From: Hoylesella oralis ATCC 33269
Lineage (GTDB): Bacteria; Bacteroidota; Bacteroidia; Bacteroidales; Bacteroidaceae
DNA: 64,000 nucleotides
Direction of reading: 5' to 3'
Assembly: GCF_000185145.2 (NCBI RefSeq)
Contig: NZ_GL833119.1
Span: 1,615,464 to 1,679,463 of the forward strand
Part shown: positions 45,930 through 55,200 of the stretch, one piece after another
Numbering within the stretch: position 1 is the stretch's first letter
How the letters are laid out: the number at the start of each line of letters is the position of its first letter
Notes under the pieces: generated by a model
The model's database searches: none
What the model was told of the DNA's origin: nothing
The model's input: only the letters and a program-made list of their open reading frames with translations
Program-made: the position numbers and the translations under genes

Positions 45930-48131
45930 ATGAAAACAACAAACGTTATTCAGAGGTTCTGCTTCTTCCTGATACTCGCCGCGCTTAACTGCGCAGCGTG
46001 GGCGCAAGAAGTGAAATTCGATGCCTTAGACTATAAACGAGGCAACGACATCACGAGGATTAAAAGAGATGTCGTTACGATCGAGTTTACGAAATCGGAG
46101 ATTTCAAGTCATCTTATATCAAGCAAGCGCCGCTTCCGCCTTAAAGGCGGCGGCACAATGACCGTGAGCGTAGCCCCCGGCTATCGCATACGTGAGATAT
46201 ACTGCATAGACAATGAAAGCAAGGGAGTTTATCTTACCAGCGGCACCAACGGTTATGAAGCCACTCACGATGAAACGAAGTTGTATTATCGCAAACTTTA
46301 CAGCTGGGATGCGCCGTCAGCCTCGGTTTTATGCAAGAACTCGAGCAGCAAAAAGAATTGCGAGTTTCGTTTTATCAGAGTAAGATACGTGGACGAAGCC
46401 AACGCAAGATTTTTTAAGAACGAATACCTTACGTATGTAACGTCGAACCCATTTAAAGCCGGCATCGTGCTGAACGGACATCCCGGCAAGCGGCATTACA
46501 GAAGCAGTGACACAAATGTGGCAGAGGTGAAAAGTGACGGAACGATTACGCCGAAAAGCGTAGGCACATCGACAATAAACGTAACGATTGACGCCACCAT
46601 AGCTTATGCCAAAGACGAGTGCAGCACGAAGATTTTTGTTAAGCGCGACAACGTAACCTTTTATCTTAACGGTGTCGAGAATATTATCTTAAGCAAGGGC
46701 AGTAACGCCGGGCACGCTCTGCCCAATGCTTTCGACTTTGTGAAAACGCTCACCGCCAGCAAAACCGATTTTGATAAGAACAATTCCGGTTTCAGCATCA
46801 CCAGCAACAACCCCGACATAATTCGCGTTACCGATGCCAAAGCGGGCAATCTTGCGTTCGGCGGCACCACCGGCAGAGCCACTCTAACATTTAAGCAAGA
46901 ACAGACCGACCGCTACGATGCCCATTCTTTCTCACAGGAATTTATCGTTGTGCGCACCGACGAGAATAACACCGTTCTGATAAAAGACAAAAACGAGTGG
47001 GAAATGTTCGCCTTTATGGTGAACGAAGTTGGTCTTAACGCGCTCAACGCCCGCCTCGATGCCGACATCAATCTCGGCACGAGCATCACGATGGTGGGCA
47101 CCAGAGGCGGACAGAAATATGCCGGCACCTTCAACGGCAACGGGCACAGCATCACGATGAACTGGACGGGCGACAATATCGCGCCATTCAGTTTGGTGGA
47201 AGGCGCCACGTTTATGAACTTGCGCACAAAAGGACAAATCACCACCCGCAACGAGTTTGCGTCGGGACTTATCTCCGAGGCGTATGTGTCTTGCACCATT
47301 TCCAACTGCGTGAGCGAGGTAAACATCAGATGCGATGCTAACAATCGTTCCGGTTCTGCCGGTTTTATAAAAAACATCAAGACCTCTGCCAATGTTACGT
47401 TCGACGATTGTGTTTCTTCGGGCACGTTCAACGGCTTGACAAGTGCGGCGAAAGAGGGTTGGGCAGGTTTTGCCCGCTACAATAATGGCGAGTGCACGCT
47501 TAACAACTGTCTTTACACAGGCACGAACAACGCCGGCAATAACAGCTACACCTTTGCTCCCAATGCCAAGATAAAGAATTGTTATTACCGCGATGCCTGC
47601 GGCGAAGAGCGGGGCGTGCATGTAGGCAGCGAGCAGATTGCAAGCGGCGAAGTGGCTTACCGCTTGCAGAACGGCAGAAGCGAGCGGGTGTGGGGGCAAA
47701 AGCTCGGCAGCGACAACGAACCGCTGCTCACCGACAAGGAGGAGAAGCATGTCTACAAGGTTGCATTCACCTACAAAGGCAACGAGGTAGCCGTGCGCTA
47801 TGCCAACAAGGGCGGAAAAGTACAGCTGCCCACAGCTAAGGAGGTACTTGGTGCGGCGTATGACGCGAACCAAACCTATGCGCTCGCCTTTGACGGCGGC
47901 TTCTCGGAGACGACCGCCATCACCGGCGACAAAACGGTGAATGTAACCGTAACCATCACCACGGGCATCGATGGTGTTACAAACGACGCAGCAGGCACGG
48001 CAGACACGGCAGACGGTCCGGTATATGACCTGCAGGGCCGCCGCGTGGCCGACCGTCTCGACGACGCCGCACGCCACCAGCTGCCCGCAGGCGTCTACAT
48101 CGTGAACGGCCGTAAGGTAGTCGTGAAGTAA
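45930..48131 (+). CDS. Large secreted modular surface protein 1 (beta-helix/Ig-like)
   Basis: A 733-residue secreted protein, the shortest of four paralogues. Signal peptide 1-25 (...CAAWAQ). Unique N-terminal part to about residue 165. Bacterial Ig-like (Big_2-like) segment about 165-235 (NVAEVKSDGTITPKSVGTST), then a second Ig-like segment to about 350. One GLUG/beta-helix module about 350-560 (YAGTFNGNGHSITMNWTGD, FMNLRTKGQITTRNEFASGL, CTLNNCLYTGTNNAGNNSYT), then one MBG/InlB-like repeat (VYKVAFTYKGNEVAVRYANK). The C-terminal tail ends GVYIVNGRKVVVK and resembles a sorting signal. It lacks the large C-terminal domain of the other three. Residues about 239-558 are nearly identical to part of protein 3. 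Confidence 0.75.
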   Translation: MKTTNVIQRFCFFLILAALNCAAWAQEVKFDALDYKRGNDITRIKRDVVTIEFTKSEISSHLISSKRRFRLKGGGTMTVSVAPGYRIREIYCIDNESKGVYLTSGTNGYEATHDETKLYYRKLYSWDAPSASVLCKNSSSKKNCEFRFIRVRYVDEANARFFKNEYLTYVTSNPFKAGIVLNGHPGKRHYRSSDTNVAEVKSDGTITPKSVGTSTINVTIDATIAYAKDECSTKIFVKRDNVTFYLNGVENIILSKGSNAGHALPNAFDFVKTLTASKTDFDKNNSGFSITSNNPDIIRVTDAKAGNLAFGGTTGRATLTFKQEQTDRYDAHSFSQEFIVVRTDENNTVLIKDKNEWEMFAFMVNEVGLNALNARLDADINLGTSITMVGTRGGQKYAGTFNGNGHSITMNWTGDNIAPFSLVEGATFMNLRTKGQITTRNEFASGLISEAYVSCTISNCVSEVNIRCDANNRSGSAGFIKNIKTSANVTFDDCVSSGTFNGLTSAAKEGWAGFARYNNGECTLNNCLYTGTNNAGNNSYTFAPNAKIKNCYYRDACGEERGVHVGSEQIASGEVAYRLQNGRSERVWGQKLGSDNEPLLTDKEEKHVYKVAFTYKGNEVAVRYANKGGKVQLPTAKEVLGAAYDANQTYALAFDGGFSETTAITGDKTVNVTVTITTGIDGVTNDAAGTADTADGPVYDLQGRRVADRLDDAARHQLPAGVYIVNGRKVVVK

Positions 48132-48144
48132 AAACACTCTTTTC

Positions 48145-48211
48145 ATCGGGGGCGCGGCAGGCGCGTGATCCATCACGGTCCGCTCCAACCGGAAACGGGC
48201 GCGCCCCCGAT
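48145..48211 (+). repeat. GC-rich palindromic element, copy 1
   Basis: Perfect 12-bp arms ATCGGGGGCGCG (48145-48156) and CGCGCCCCCGAT (48200-48211), 14 bp after the stop of protein 1. The interior has a second small palindrome (CGTGATCCATCACG). The same element follows each cluster gene and probably ends the transcript or caps the mRNA. Confidence 0.85.
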
Positions 48212-48230
48212 AACCCGTAACCCTATATAT

Positions 48231-48370
48231 AATGATAAACATTGTAGGATTTGGAAAGATTTGGAAGATTTACTCGCCTGTCGGTTCATCAACTCGTCTC
48301 GGCGAAGCCGACTGAAAGAGTACGCCTCACGGCGTAGAAATCTTACAAATCGGGACAAATAAGACAAATA
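48231..48370 (+). repeat. Two-hairpin element, copy 1
   Basis: Starts AATGATAAACATTGTAGGAT, then a 27-nt arm (48267-48293, GATTTACTCG...TCATCAAC), hairpin 1 TCGGC-GAA-GCCGA and hairpin 2 TACGCC-TCAC-GGCGTA, then AAATC and ACAAAT-rich sequence. It is part of a 515-bp gene-free stretch (48132-48646) filled by repeat elements. Confidence 0.75.
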
Positions 48371-48377
48371 TATATAT

Positions 48378-48502
48378 AATGATAAACATTGTAGGATTTG
48401 GAAAGATTTGGAAGATTTCTCGGCGAAGCCGACTGAGGGAGTGTGCCTCACGGCACAGAAATTCTACAAATTGGGACAAATCGGACAAATAAGACAAATA
48501 GA
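48378..48502 (+). repeat. Two-hairpin element, copy 2
   Basis: Same layout without the 27-nt arm: hairpin 1 TCGGC-GAA-GCCGA and hairpin 2 TGTGCC-TCAC-GGCACA. Compared with copy 1, both sides of the hairpin 2 stem have changed together. Confidence 0.75.
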
Positions 48503-48503
48503 T

Positions 48504-48590
48504 AATGATAAAATTTGTAGGATTTGGAATGATTTGTAGGATTTACTCGCCTGTCGGTTCATCAACTCGTCTCGGCGTAGCCGACTGAAA
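48504..48590 (+). repeat. Two-hairpin element, copy 3 (partial)
   Basis: Contains the 27-nt arm and hairpin 1 (TCGGC-GTA-GCCGA) and stops before hairpin 2. From 48541 it is part of the 248-bp block identical to 61541-61788. Confidence 0.75.
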
Positions 48591-48788
48591 ATTACCAATC
48601 CATTTTTATAAACATTCAAAATCAACTTTATAAACATTCAAACAAAATGAAAAAGTACATCAAACCAGAAATGAAATCGAAACTCATCGAGTTAGAAAAC
48701 TGCATCCTCGCCGGCTCCATCAGCGTGCCCATCGGCGACGACGACGATCCCGCAACGGGGCCGGCCCTGTCGAAGGATAACATCTTTG
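48541..48788 (+). repeat. 248-bp block identical to 61541-61788 (copy a)
   Basis: Every base from 48541 to 48788 matches 61541-61788, covering the repeat arm, the leader with its doubled TTTATAAACATTCAAA motif, and the first 47 codons of the small peptide gene. Identity stops abruptly inside the gene. Confidence 0.9.
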
Positions 48789-48853
48789 GCGACGACGAGG
48801 ATGACGCCCAGACCACCACGAGCCGTTCCTCGTCCTCGCCGTGGGACAATTAA
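48647..48853 (+). CDS. Small peptide with constant head and variable Ser-rich tail (copy a)
   Basis: A 68-residue protein. The head KKYIKPEMKSKLIELENCIL then AGS, and the acidic middle GDDDDPATGPALSKDNIF, are identical to the peptide at 61647. The tail, GDDEDDAQTTTSRSSSSPWD then N, is completely different apart from a terminal Trp-Asp-type end. There is no signal peptide. The pattern of a constant head ending in a small-residue step and a variable tail recalls peptide precursors, but no maturation or export gene is nearby. Function unknown. It is followed by the GC-rich palindrome. Confidence 0.65.
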   Translation: MKKYIKPEMKSKLIELENCILAGSISVPIGDDDDPATGPALSKDNIFGDDEDDAQTTTSRSSSSPWDN

Positions 48854-48865
48854 CCCGCTCTCTTC

Positions 48866-48938
48866 ATCGGGGGCGCGGCAGGCGCAGGGGCGTGATTTAT
48901 CATGTTCCGCTCCACCCGGAAACGGGCGCGCCCCCGAT
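48866..48938 (+). repeat. GC-rich palindromic element, copy 2
   Basis: Perfect 12-bp arms at 48866-48877 and 48927-48938, 12 bp after the small peptide gene. Same element as after protein 1. Confidence 0.85.
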
Positions 48939-48957
48939 AACCCGCAACCCTATATAT

Positions 48958-49119
48958 AATGATAAACATTGTAGGATTTGGAAAGATTTTTAGGATTTAC
49001 TCGCCTGTCGGTTCATCAACATGTCTACGCCGTGAGGCGTACTCCTTCAGTCGGCTTCGCCGAGACGAGTTGATGAACCGACAGGCGAGTAAATCTCACA
49101 ACTCGGGACAAATCGAACA
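48958..49119. repeat. Two-hairpin element, copy 4, closed into a 27-bp inverted repeat
   Basis: The arm at 48994-49020 is answered by its perfect reverse complement at 49069-49095. The 48-nt interior carries hairpin 2 (TACGCC-GTGA-GGCGTA) and hairpin 1 (TCGGC-TTC-GCCGA) in reversed order and orientation. The whole can fold as a long stem with two side hairpins. Confidence 0.85.
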
Positions 49120-49161
49120 AATCATAACAAATAATTATTTTCAAACTTCAAATTTCAAAAC
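49120..49161 (+). promoter_or_regulatory. 42-nt identical leader, copy 1
   Basis: A 42-nt AT-rich sequence (AATCATAACAAATAATTATT...) is identical at 49120-49161, 52162-52203 and 57539-57580, always shortly upstream of a large surface protein. It probably holds the promoter or untranslated leader of these genes, although the usual TAnnTTTG is not obvious. Confidence 0.6.
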
Positions 49162-49192
49162 TCAATGGTTTAATTTCAATCTCAAAATGAAT

Positions 49193-51787
49193 ATGAAAAC
49201 GAAAAACATCATTCAGAGGCTCTGCCTCTTCCTGTTTGCCCTCGTGCTGACCACGCCGGCGTGGGCACAGGGCAACGAAATCAGCATCGGCTCGAAGGCC
49301 GACTGGCAGGCGTTCTGCGAACGCGTGAAAAATGGCGAGACCGGGCTCAACGCCAAGATGACCGCCGACATCGACCTCGGCACGGACATCGTGATGGCGG
49401 GAACGGCCGGCATGGTTTACAGAGGCACGTTCGACGGACAGGGACATACGCTGACGATCGACTGGAATACCGGATCAGCCGATGGGATAGCCCCCATTCT
49501 GTATGTGAATGGCGCCACCATCCGCAACCTGCACACCAAAGGGCGGATCACATCGAGCGGCAGCTTTCTGTCCGGATTGATTTTTGCCGCGTTTGGCACA
49601 AACACCATCTCCGGTTGCGTCAGCGATGTGATTCTCATCAGCAGCTATAAAGATGGTCCATGCAGAGTGGCGGGCATGGTTCACCATGTACGCAGCGATG
49701 CCAGAGTTGAGTTCACCGACTGCGTCGTCAAGGGAACGTTCGACGCCACGACGCAGAGCGGCAAGCAAGGAATGGCCGGATTTATATACCAACAGTTTGG
49801 TACCTGCACCCTGACCAACTGCCTCTACCTCGGCACGAACAACGCCACCAACGAATTTAGCTACACCTTTGGCAAGAACGCCAACCTCAAGAACTGCTAC
49901 TACCTCAACGCCTGCGGCGAGGCACAGGGCACGCCGGTAACCAAGGAGCAGCTCGAGAGCGGCTATATGGCACATCTGCTGCAGGGCACGCGCTCCGAAA
50001 CCGTGTGGGGACAGGTGCTCGGAACGGACACCATCCCGCAGCTCACCGACAAGATAGAGAAGCGGGTGCACAAAGTAGCGTTCACCCTCAACAGCGAGGT
50101 GAAGGCCACGTGCTACGCCAACAACGGCAGCCATGTCGCCAGCCTGCCCACCGCGGAGGAAATTTTGGGCGCGGAATACAGCTCCGCCAACACCTACAGG
50201 CTCGTCTTCGCCGAAGGCTTCTCTGCCGCCACCCCCGTCGATAAAGACCGCACCGTGGCAGTGTCCTTCATCGTCAACGACAGCTTCGAAATCGCCACCA
50301 AGGGCGACTGGAAAGCGTACTGCGACCTCGTGGAAAGCGGACAGGCCCTCAATGCCAAGATGACGGCCGACATCGACCTCGGCAAGGATGTCTGGATCGT
50401 AGGCAGTACTTACTCTCATTATATCAGCACGTTCGACGGACAGGGACATACGCTCACGGTCGACTGGACTGTGAACGGATATGACCAAGGCTATCCGTTC
50501 AGGATTTTGGGCGACGGCGCCACCATCAAGAACCTGCGCGTCAAAGGAAAGATCATGTCGGAGTATGGCCCCATAGCCGGTTTGGCAGGCGTCATTGAGG
50601 GCAATGTTACCTTCTCCGGCTGCGTCAGCGATGTGGAGCTCATCTATAACGATAATACCCCGCAATCCTTATCGGGCATGGTCAGATGGATACATAACGG
50701 TAAGGTTACCTTCACCGACTGCCTCGTCAAGGGAACGCTCAACGCCACGACGGAGAACGGCAAGAAAGAAATGGGCGGCTTCGTAGGTCAGCAAGACGGC
50801 ACCTGCGAGCTGAACAACTGCCTCTACGCCGGCACAAGCAACGCCGGCGAGGACAGCTACACCTTCGCCTTGGGCGCCAACGCCACCAACTGCTACTACC
50901 TCACCCCCTGCGGCACAGCACAGGGCACGCAGGCCATAGAGAAAGAGCTGCGGAACGGCGTGATGACCTATAAGTTGCAGGCCGGCCGCACCGACGACAG
51001 CCACTGGGCACAGGTGCTGGGCGACATGCCCGACCTCTACCGTGCGGCCGACAAGAACGTGCCGAACTATGTGTATTACGATGCGGCGAACAGTCGCTGG
51101 GCGTGCGAAAACTTCGTGCTCACCGACGGACAGCTGTTGCCCATCGGCATCGACTTCCTCGCCACGAAAGCCACCTACGAGCGCCCCTTCACCAAGGTGC
51201 GCACCGCCACCCTCTGCCTGCCCTACGAGCTGCCCATCCAAGGGTTCAAGGGCTACACCATCTCGGGCGGCGAAGGCAACAGGGCCTACTTCGAGGAAGT
51301 AACCGGCACGCTCGAAGCCTACCGGCCGTATTACTTCGTGGCCGACGGAGAGCCACAGCTCGGCGGCACGAACCTGCAGGTGAAAGCCTACGACGACGCT
51401 CACCTGAAGACCACCACCCCGAAGGGTTACAACCTCACGGGCACGATGGACGGCGTGGACAACGCCACGGCTGCCGCCGCCAACGCCTACATCCTGCAGG
51501 ACGACGGCCTGTTCCACAAGGTAACGACGGAGTATCCCGAAGCCGTGGTGCCCATCTATCGCGCCTACATCACTTGTCCGAAGGCCTCGGGCGCCAAGGA
51601 GATCTCCGTCGTCCTCGGCGGCGAGACCACTGGCATCGACGGCATGACGAACAACGCTATGGGCACGGACGGTCCGGTGTATGACCTACAAGGCCGCCGC
51701 GTGGCCGACCGCCTCGACGACGCCGCACGCCACCGGCTGCCCGCAGGCGTGTATATCGTGGGAGGACGGAAGGTAGTCGTGAAGTAA
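49193..51787 (+). CDS. Large secreted modular surface protein 2
   Basis: An 864-residue protein; the start is set at MKTKNIIQRL to match protein 1 (another ATG lies 6 bp upstream; the frame is open back to 48959 but only through the repeats). Signal peptide 1-24. There is no unique N-terminal or Ig-like part: two beta-helix modules follow directly (each with ALNAKMTADIDLG, STFDGQGHTLTVDW-type and LNNCLYAGTSNAG-type segments), joined by an MBG-like repeat (VHKVAFTLNSEVKATCYANN). A C-terminal domain of about 230 residues (NYVYYDAANSRWACENFVLT to SGAKEISVVLGGETTGIDG) is shared with proteins 3 and 4. It ends GVYIVGGRKVVVK. Confidence 0.75.
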   Translation: MKTKNIIQRLCLFLFALVLTTPAWAQGNEISIGSKADWQAFCERVKNGETGLNAKMTADIDLGTDIVMAGTAGMVYRGTFDGQGHTLTIDWNTGSADGIAPILYVNGATIRNLHTKGRITSSGSFLSGLIFAAFGTNTISGCVSDVILISSYKDGPCRVAGMVHHVRSDARVEFTDCVVKGTFDATTQSGKQGMAGFIYQQFGTCTLTNCLYLGTNNATNEFSYTFGKNANLKNCYYLNACGEAQGTPVTKEQLESGYMAHLLQGTRSETVWGQVLGTDTIPQLTDKIEKRVHKVAFTLNSEVKATCYANNGSHVASLPTAEEILGAEYSSANTYRLVFAEGFSAATPVDKDRTVAVSFIVNDSFEIATKGDWKAYCDLVESGQALNAKMTADIDLGKDVWIVGSTYSHYISTFDGQGHTLTVDWTVNGYDQGYPFRILGDGATIKNLRVKGKIMSEYGPIAGLAGVIEGNVTFSGCVSDVELIYNDNTPQSLSGMVRWIHNGKVTFTDCLVKGTLNATTENGKKEMGGFVGQQDGTCELNNCLYAGTSNAGEDSYTFALGANATNCYYLTPCGTAQGTQAIEKELRNGVMTYKLQAGRTDDSHWAQVLGDMPDLYRAADKNVPNYVYYDAANSRWACENFVLTDGQLLPIGIDFLATKATYERPFTKVRTATLCLPYELPIQGFKGYTISGGEGNRAYFEEVTGTLEAYRPYYFVADGEPQLGGTNLQVKAYDDAHLKTTTPKGYNLTGTMDGVDNATAAAANAYILQDDGLFHKVTTEYPEAVVPIYRAYITCPKASGAKEISVVLGGETTGIDGMTNNAMGTDGPVYDLQGRRVADRLDDAARHRLPAGVYIVGGRKVVVK

Positions 51788-51796
51788 TCTCTCTTC

Positions 51797-51863
51797 ATCG
51801 GGGGCGCGGCAGGGGAGTGATTCATCATGTTCCGCCCCATCCGGAAACGGGCGCGCCCCCGAT
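51797..51863 (+). repeat. GC-rich palindromic element, copy 3
   Basis: Perfect 12-bp arms ATCGGGGGCGCG and CGCGCCCCCGAT, 10 bp after the stop of protein 2. Confidence 0.85.
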
Positions 51864-51885
51864 AACCCGCAACCCTATATATATA

Positions 51886-52161
51886 ATGATAAAAATTGAA
51901 GGATTTGAAATAATTTGCAGGATTTACTCGCCTGTCGGCTCATCAACTCGTCTCGGCGGAGCCGATTCAAGGAGTGTGCCTCGCGGCACAGAAATCGGAC
52001 AAATCGGGATAAATCGAACAGTATTGAACAAATAAATACAAATGAAAAAGAATTTGGAAGATTTCTCGGCGTAGCCGACTCGAAGCCGACTCAAGGAGTG
52101 TGCCTCACGGCACAGACGTGTTGATGAGCCGACAGGCGAGTAAATCTCACAAATCGAGACA
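51886..52161. repeat. Two-hairpin elements, copies 5 and 6, closed into a long inverted repeat
   Basis: The arm at 51921-51947 is answered by a perfect 27-nt reverse complement at 52120-52146. Between them lie two sets of hairpins (TCGGC-GGA-GCCGA, TGTGCC-TCGC-GGCACA, TCGGC-GTA-GCCGA, TGTGCC-TCAC-GGCACA). The arm differs at one base from the pair near 49.0 kb, and the change is present on both sides. This fills most of the 447-bp gene-free stretch 51788-52234. Confidence 0.8.
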
Positions 52162-52203
52162 AATCATAACAAATAATTATTTTCAAACTTCAAATTTCAA
52201 AAC
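52162..52203 (+). promoter_or_regulatory. 42-nt identical leader, copy 2
   Basis: Identical to the leaders at 49120 and 57539; 31 bp upstream of the start of protein 3. Confidence 0.6.
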
Positions 52204-52234
52204 GCAATATTTAATTTTTCAATTTCAATTTAAT

Positions 52235-55200
52235 ATGAAACATTCTATTACAATTCAGAGGCTATGCCTCTTCCTGTTTGTCCTCGTGCTGGCACTGCCG
52301 GCAGTGGCGACAAATTACGACCGCGAGGGCTATGAGATTTTCCGCTCACGCGAAACCGTTGAAAAGATCGGCAAGAACAAGGAGGTACCGACACTCCAAA
52401 AAGGGAAGGTGAAAATCTGGTTTAGCGGCATGGGCATCGGCAGCAGCAACTGCAAGACCACCAGCGGAACAGGCAACAGTGCCATCTACGAAATGGGATT
52501 TTCCGCCTTCATCCACGTAAGGGCCGACGACGGCTATGCCATCCGCTGGATTATCCTGCGCGACACGGAGGGCGGGGCAGACTACGACAAACCCGAGGGC
52601 ATCAAGCGCATCGGCAGCGTTTCACCGGGCTACCAATATTACTTCGAGAAGAATTCCATCTCGAACTCGGGTATAAGCGGAGGCAACCAAAACAACCTCA
52701 ACGACGACAACAACAACATCGTCGTCACCCAGTACGATGCCACGGAACAGACAGTCTACATCCGCACCCACAGTACTCTCAAATGGGGAAAGTTCAAGGT
52801 GCGCGACATCATCGTGGGTTACGTCAAGGTACCCAAGGCGAGATACGAAAAAGACAGCTATGACATATACACCGTATCGAAGTCGTTTATGCCCAGCCTC
52901 GACAAGGGTGGGTACGACGGCGGCTCGATCGAGTACAAGCTGAACAACAATGATATTGCGGATGTCTACGGGGATGGAAGTCTAAAGCTAAAGCACCCCG
53001 GCACGGGAGTCCTCACCGCCACTTTCCCCAGCAATGCAAAGTTTGGCAAAACGCAGTGCAGCACGAAGATCAATGTCATGCGCGACAACGTAACCTTTTA
53101 TCTTAAAGGTACCGAGAACCATATCTTCACCAAGGGCAGCAACGCCGGGCACGCTCTGCCCAATGCTTTCGACTTTGTGAAAACGCTCACCGCCAGCAAA
53201 ACCGATTTTGATAAGAACAATTCCGGTTTCAGCATCACCAGCAACAACTCCGACATAATTCGCGTTACCGATGCCAAAGCGGGCAATCTTGCGTTCGGCG
53301 GCACCACCGGCAGAGCCACTCTGACATTCAGGCAAGAACAGACCGACCACTACGACGCCCATTCTTTCTCACAGGAATTTATCGTGGTGCGCACCGACGA
53401 GAATAACACCGTTCTGATAAAAGACAAAAACGAGTGGGATATGTTCGCCTTTACGGTGAACGATCTTGGTTTTAACACGCTCAACGCCCACCTCGAAGCC
53501 GACATCAATCTCGGCACGAGCATCACGATGGTGGGCACCAGAAGCGGACAGAAATACGCCGGCACCTTCAACGGCAACGGGCACAGCATCACGATGAACT
53601 GGACGGGCGACAATATCGCGCCATTCAGTTTGGTGGAAGGCGCCACGTTTATGAACTTGCGCACAAAAGGACAAATCACCACCCGAAACGAGTTTGCGTC
53701 GGGACTTATCTCCGAGGCGTATGCGTCTTGCACCATTTCCAAGTGCGTGAGCGAGGTAAGTATTACATGCAATGCCAACAAACGTTCCGGTTCTGCCGGT
53801 TTTATAAAAAACATCAAGACCTCTGCCAAAGTTACATTCGACGATTGTGTTTCTTCGGGCACGTTCAACGGCTCGACAAGTGCGGCGAAAGAGGGCTGGG
53901 CAGGTTTTGCCCGCTACAACAACGGCGAGTGCACGCTTAACAACTGTCTTTACATCGGCACGAACAACGCCGGCAATAACAGCTACACCTTTACTCCCAA
54001 TGCCAAGACAAAAAACTGTTATTACCGCGATGCCTGCGGCGAGGCACAGGGCACGCAGATAACCGCAGAGCAGCTGCGGAACGGCGAGGTGGCTTATCAG
54101 TTGCAAAAGGGCAGAAATGAGCAGGTGTGGGGACAGACCATCGGCACGAACAACGAGCCGCGGCTCATCGCCTTCGACAACTCGGCGAAGAAAGTATATC
54201 AGGTGAACTTCACCTACAACAACGAGGTGAAAGCCTCACGCTACGCCAACAGCGGCAAGACCGTCAGCCTGCCCACCCTTACCGCAAAAGACCTCTTGGG
54301 CACCGGCTACAACGAGCACCATTATTACACCCTCGCCTTTGCTGAAGGCTTCAACGAAAACACCACCGTTACGGGCGACAAGCAGGTGCGCATCAACCTC
54401 ACCGAAAAGGATTGCTACGAAATCACATCGAAAGCCGACTGGAAAGCATTTTGCGACCTCGTGAACGGCGGACAGAACAAGCTCGACGCCAAGCTGACGC
54501 AGAATGTCGACCTCGGCGGGGACATCGTGCAGGTGGGCACTTACAATAAAGATTACGGCGGCACCTTCGACGGGCAGAACCACACGCTCACGCTCAACTG
54601 GAATGCCACCGCCAGCGACATCGCCCCCTTCCGAAGAGTGAGCGGCGCCACGATCAAGAACCTGCGCACCGAAGGGACAATCAAGTCGAGCCATATGTAT
54701 ATAGGAGGACTGATTGACGAGGCGTATGGCGAAAACACCGTCACGGGCTGCGTCAGCAATGTGAACATCACAAGCACCTTTTCCACCAACAGAAGCGGAG
54801 CAGGAGGATTGATTTCCTATATAGGCAGCAAGGGCAGCGTCAACATCACCGACTGCCTCGTCAAAGGCAAGATCGACGCCACCACCGAAAAAGGCAAGGA
54901 AGGTATAGGCGGATTTGTATATGCTAATAACGGCGCCTGCACCATGAACAACTGCCTCTACCTCGGCGAGAACAATGCGACCAACAACACCGGCGAAAGC
55001 CATACCTTTGCCAACCGCGCCACTATCACCAACTGCTACTACCTCAACCCCTGCGGCGATGCACAGGGCGACCGGGTGACCGCAGAGCAGCTGCGGAACG
55101 GCGCGGTGGCTTATAAGTTGCAGAACGGCAGAAGCGAGCTGTTCTGGGGACAGACGCTCGGCAGCGACAACGAGCCGATGCCCACCGACAAGATAGAGAA

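Noticed and set aside
46932-48242. Long antisense open frame (436 codons) over surface protein 1
   Set aside because: It arises from GC-rich codon bias on the coding strand; composition is unnatural, it has no promoter and it runs through the palindrome. The same holds for antisense frames in the other three large genes.
48959-49192. Extended N-terminus for surface protein 2
   Set aside because: The extra codons are repeat elements and leader; the signal peptide starts at 49193 as in its paralogues.
52100-52234. Extended N-terminus for surface protein 3
   Set aside because: Same reason: repeat arm and shared 42-nt leader, with the signal peptide starting at 52235.
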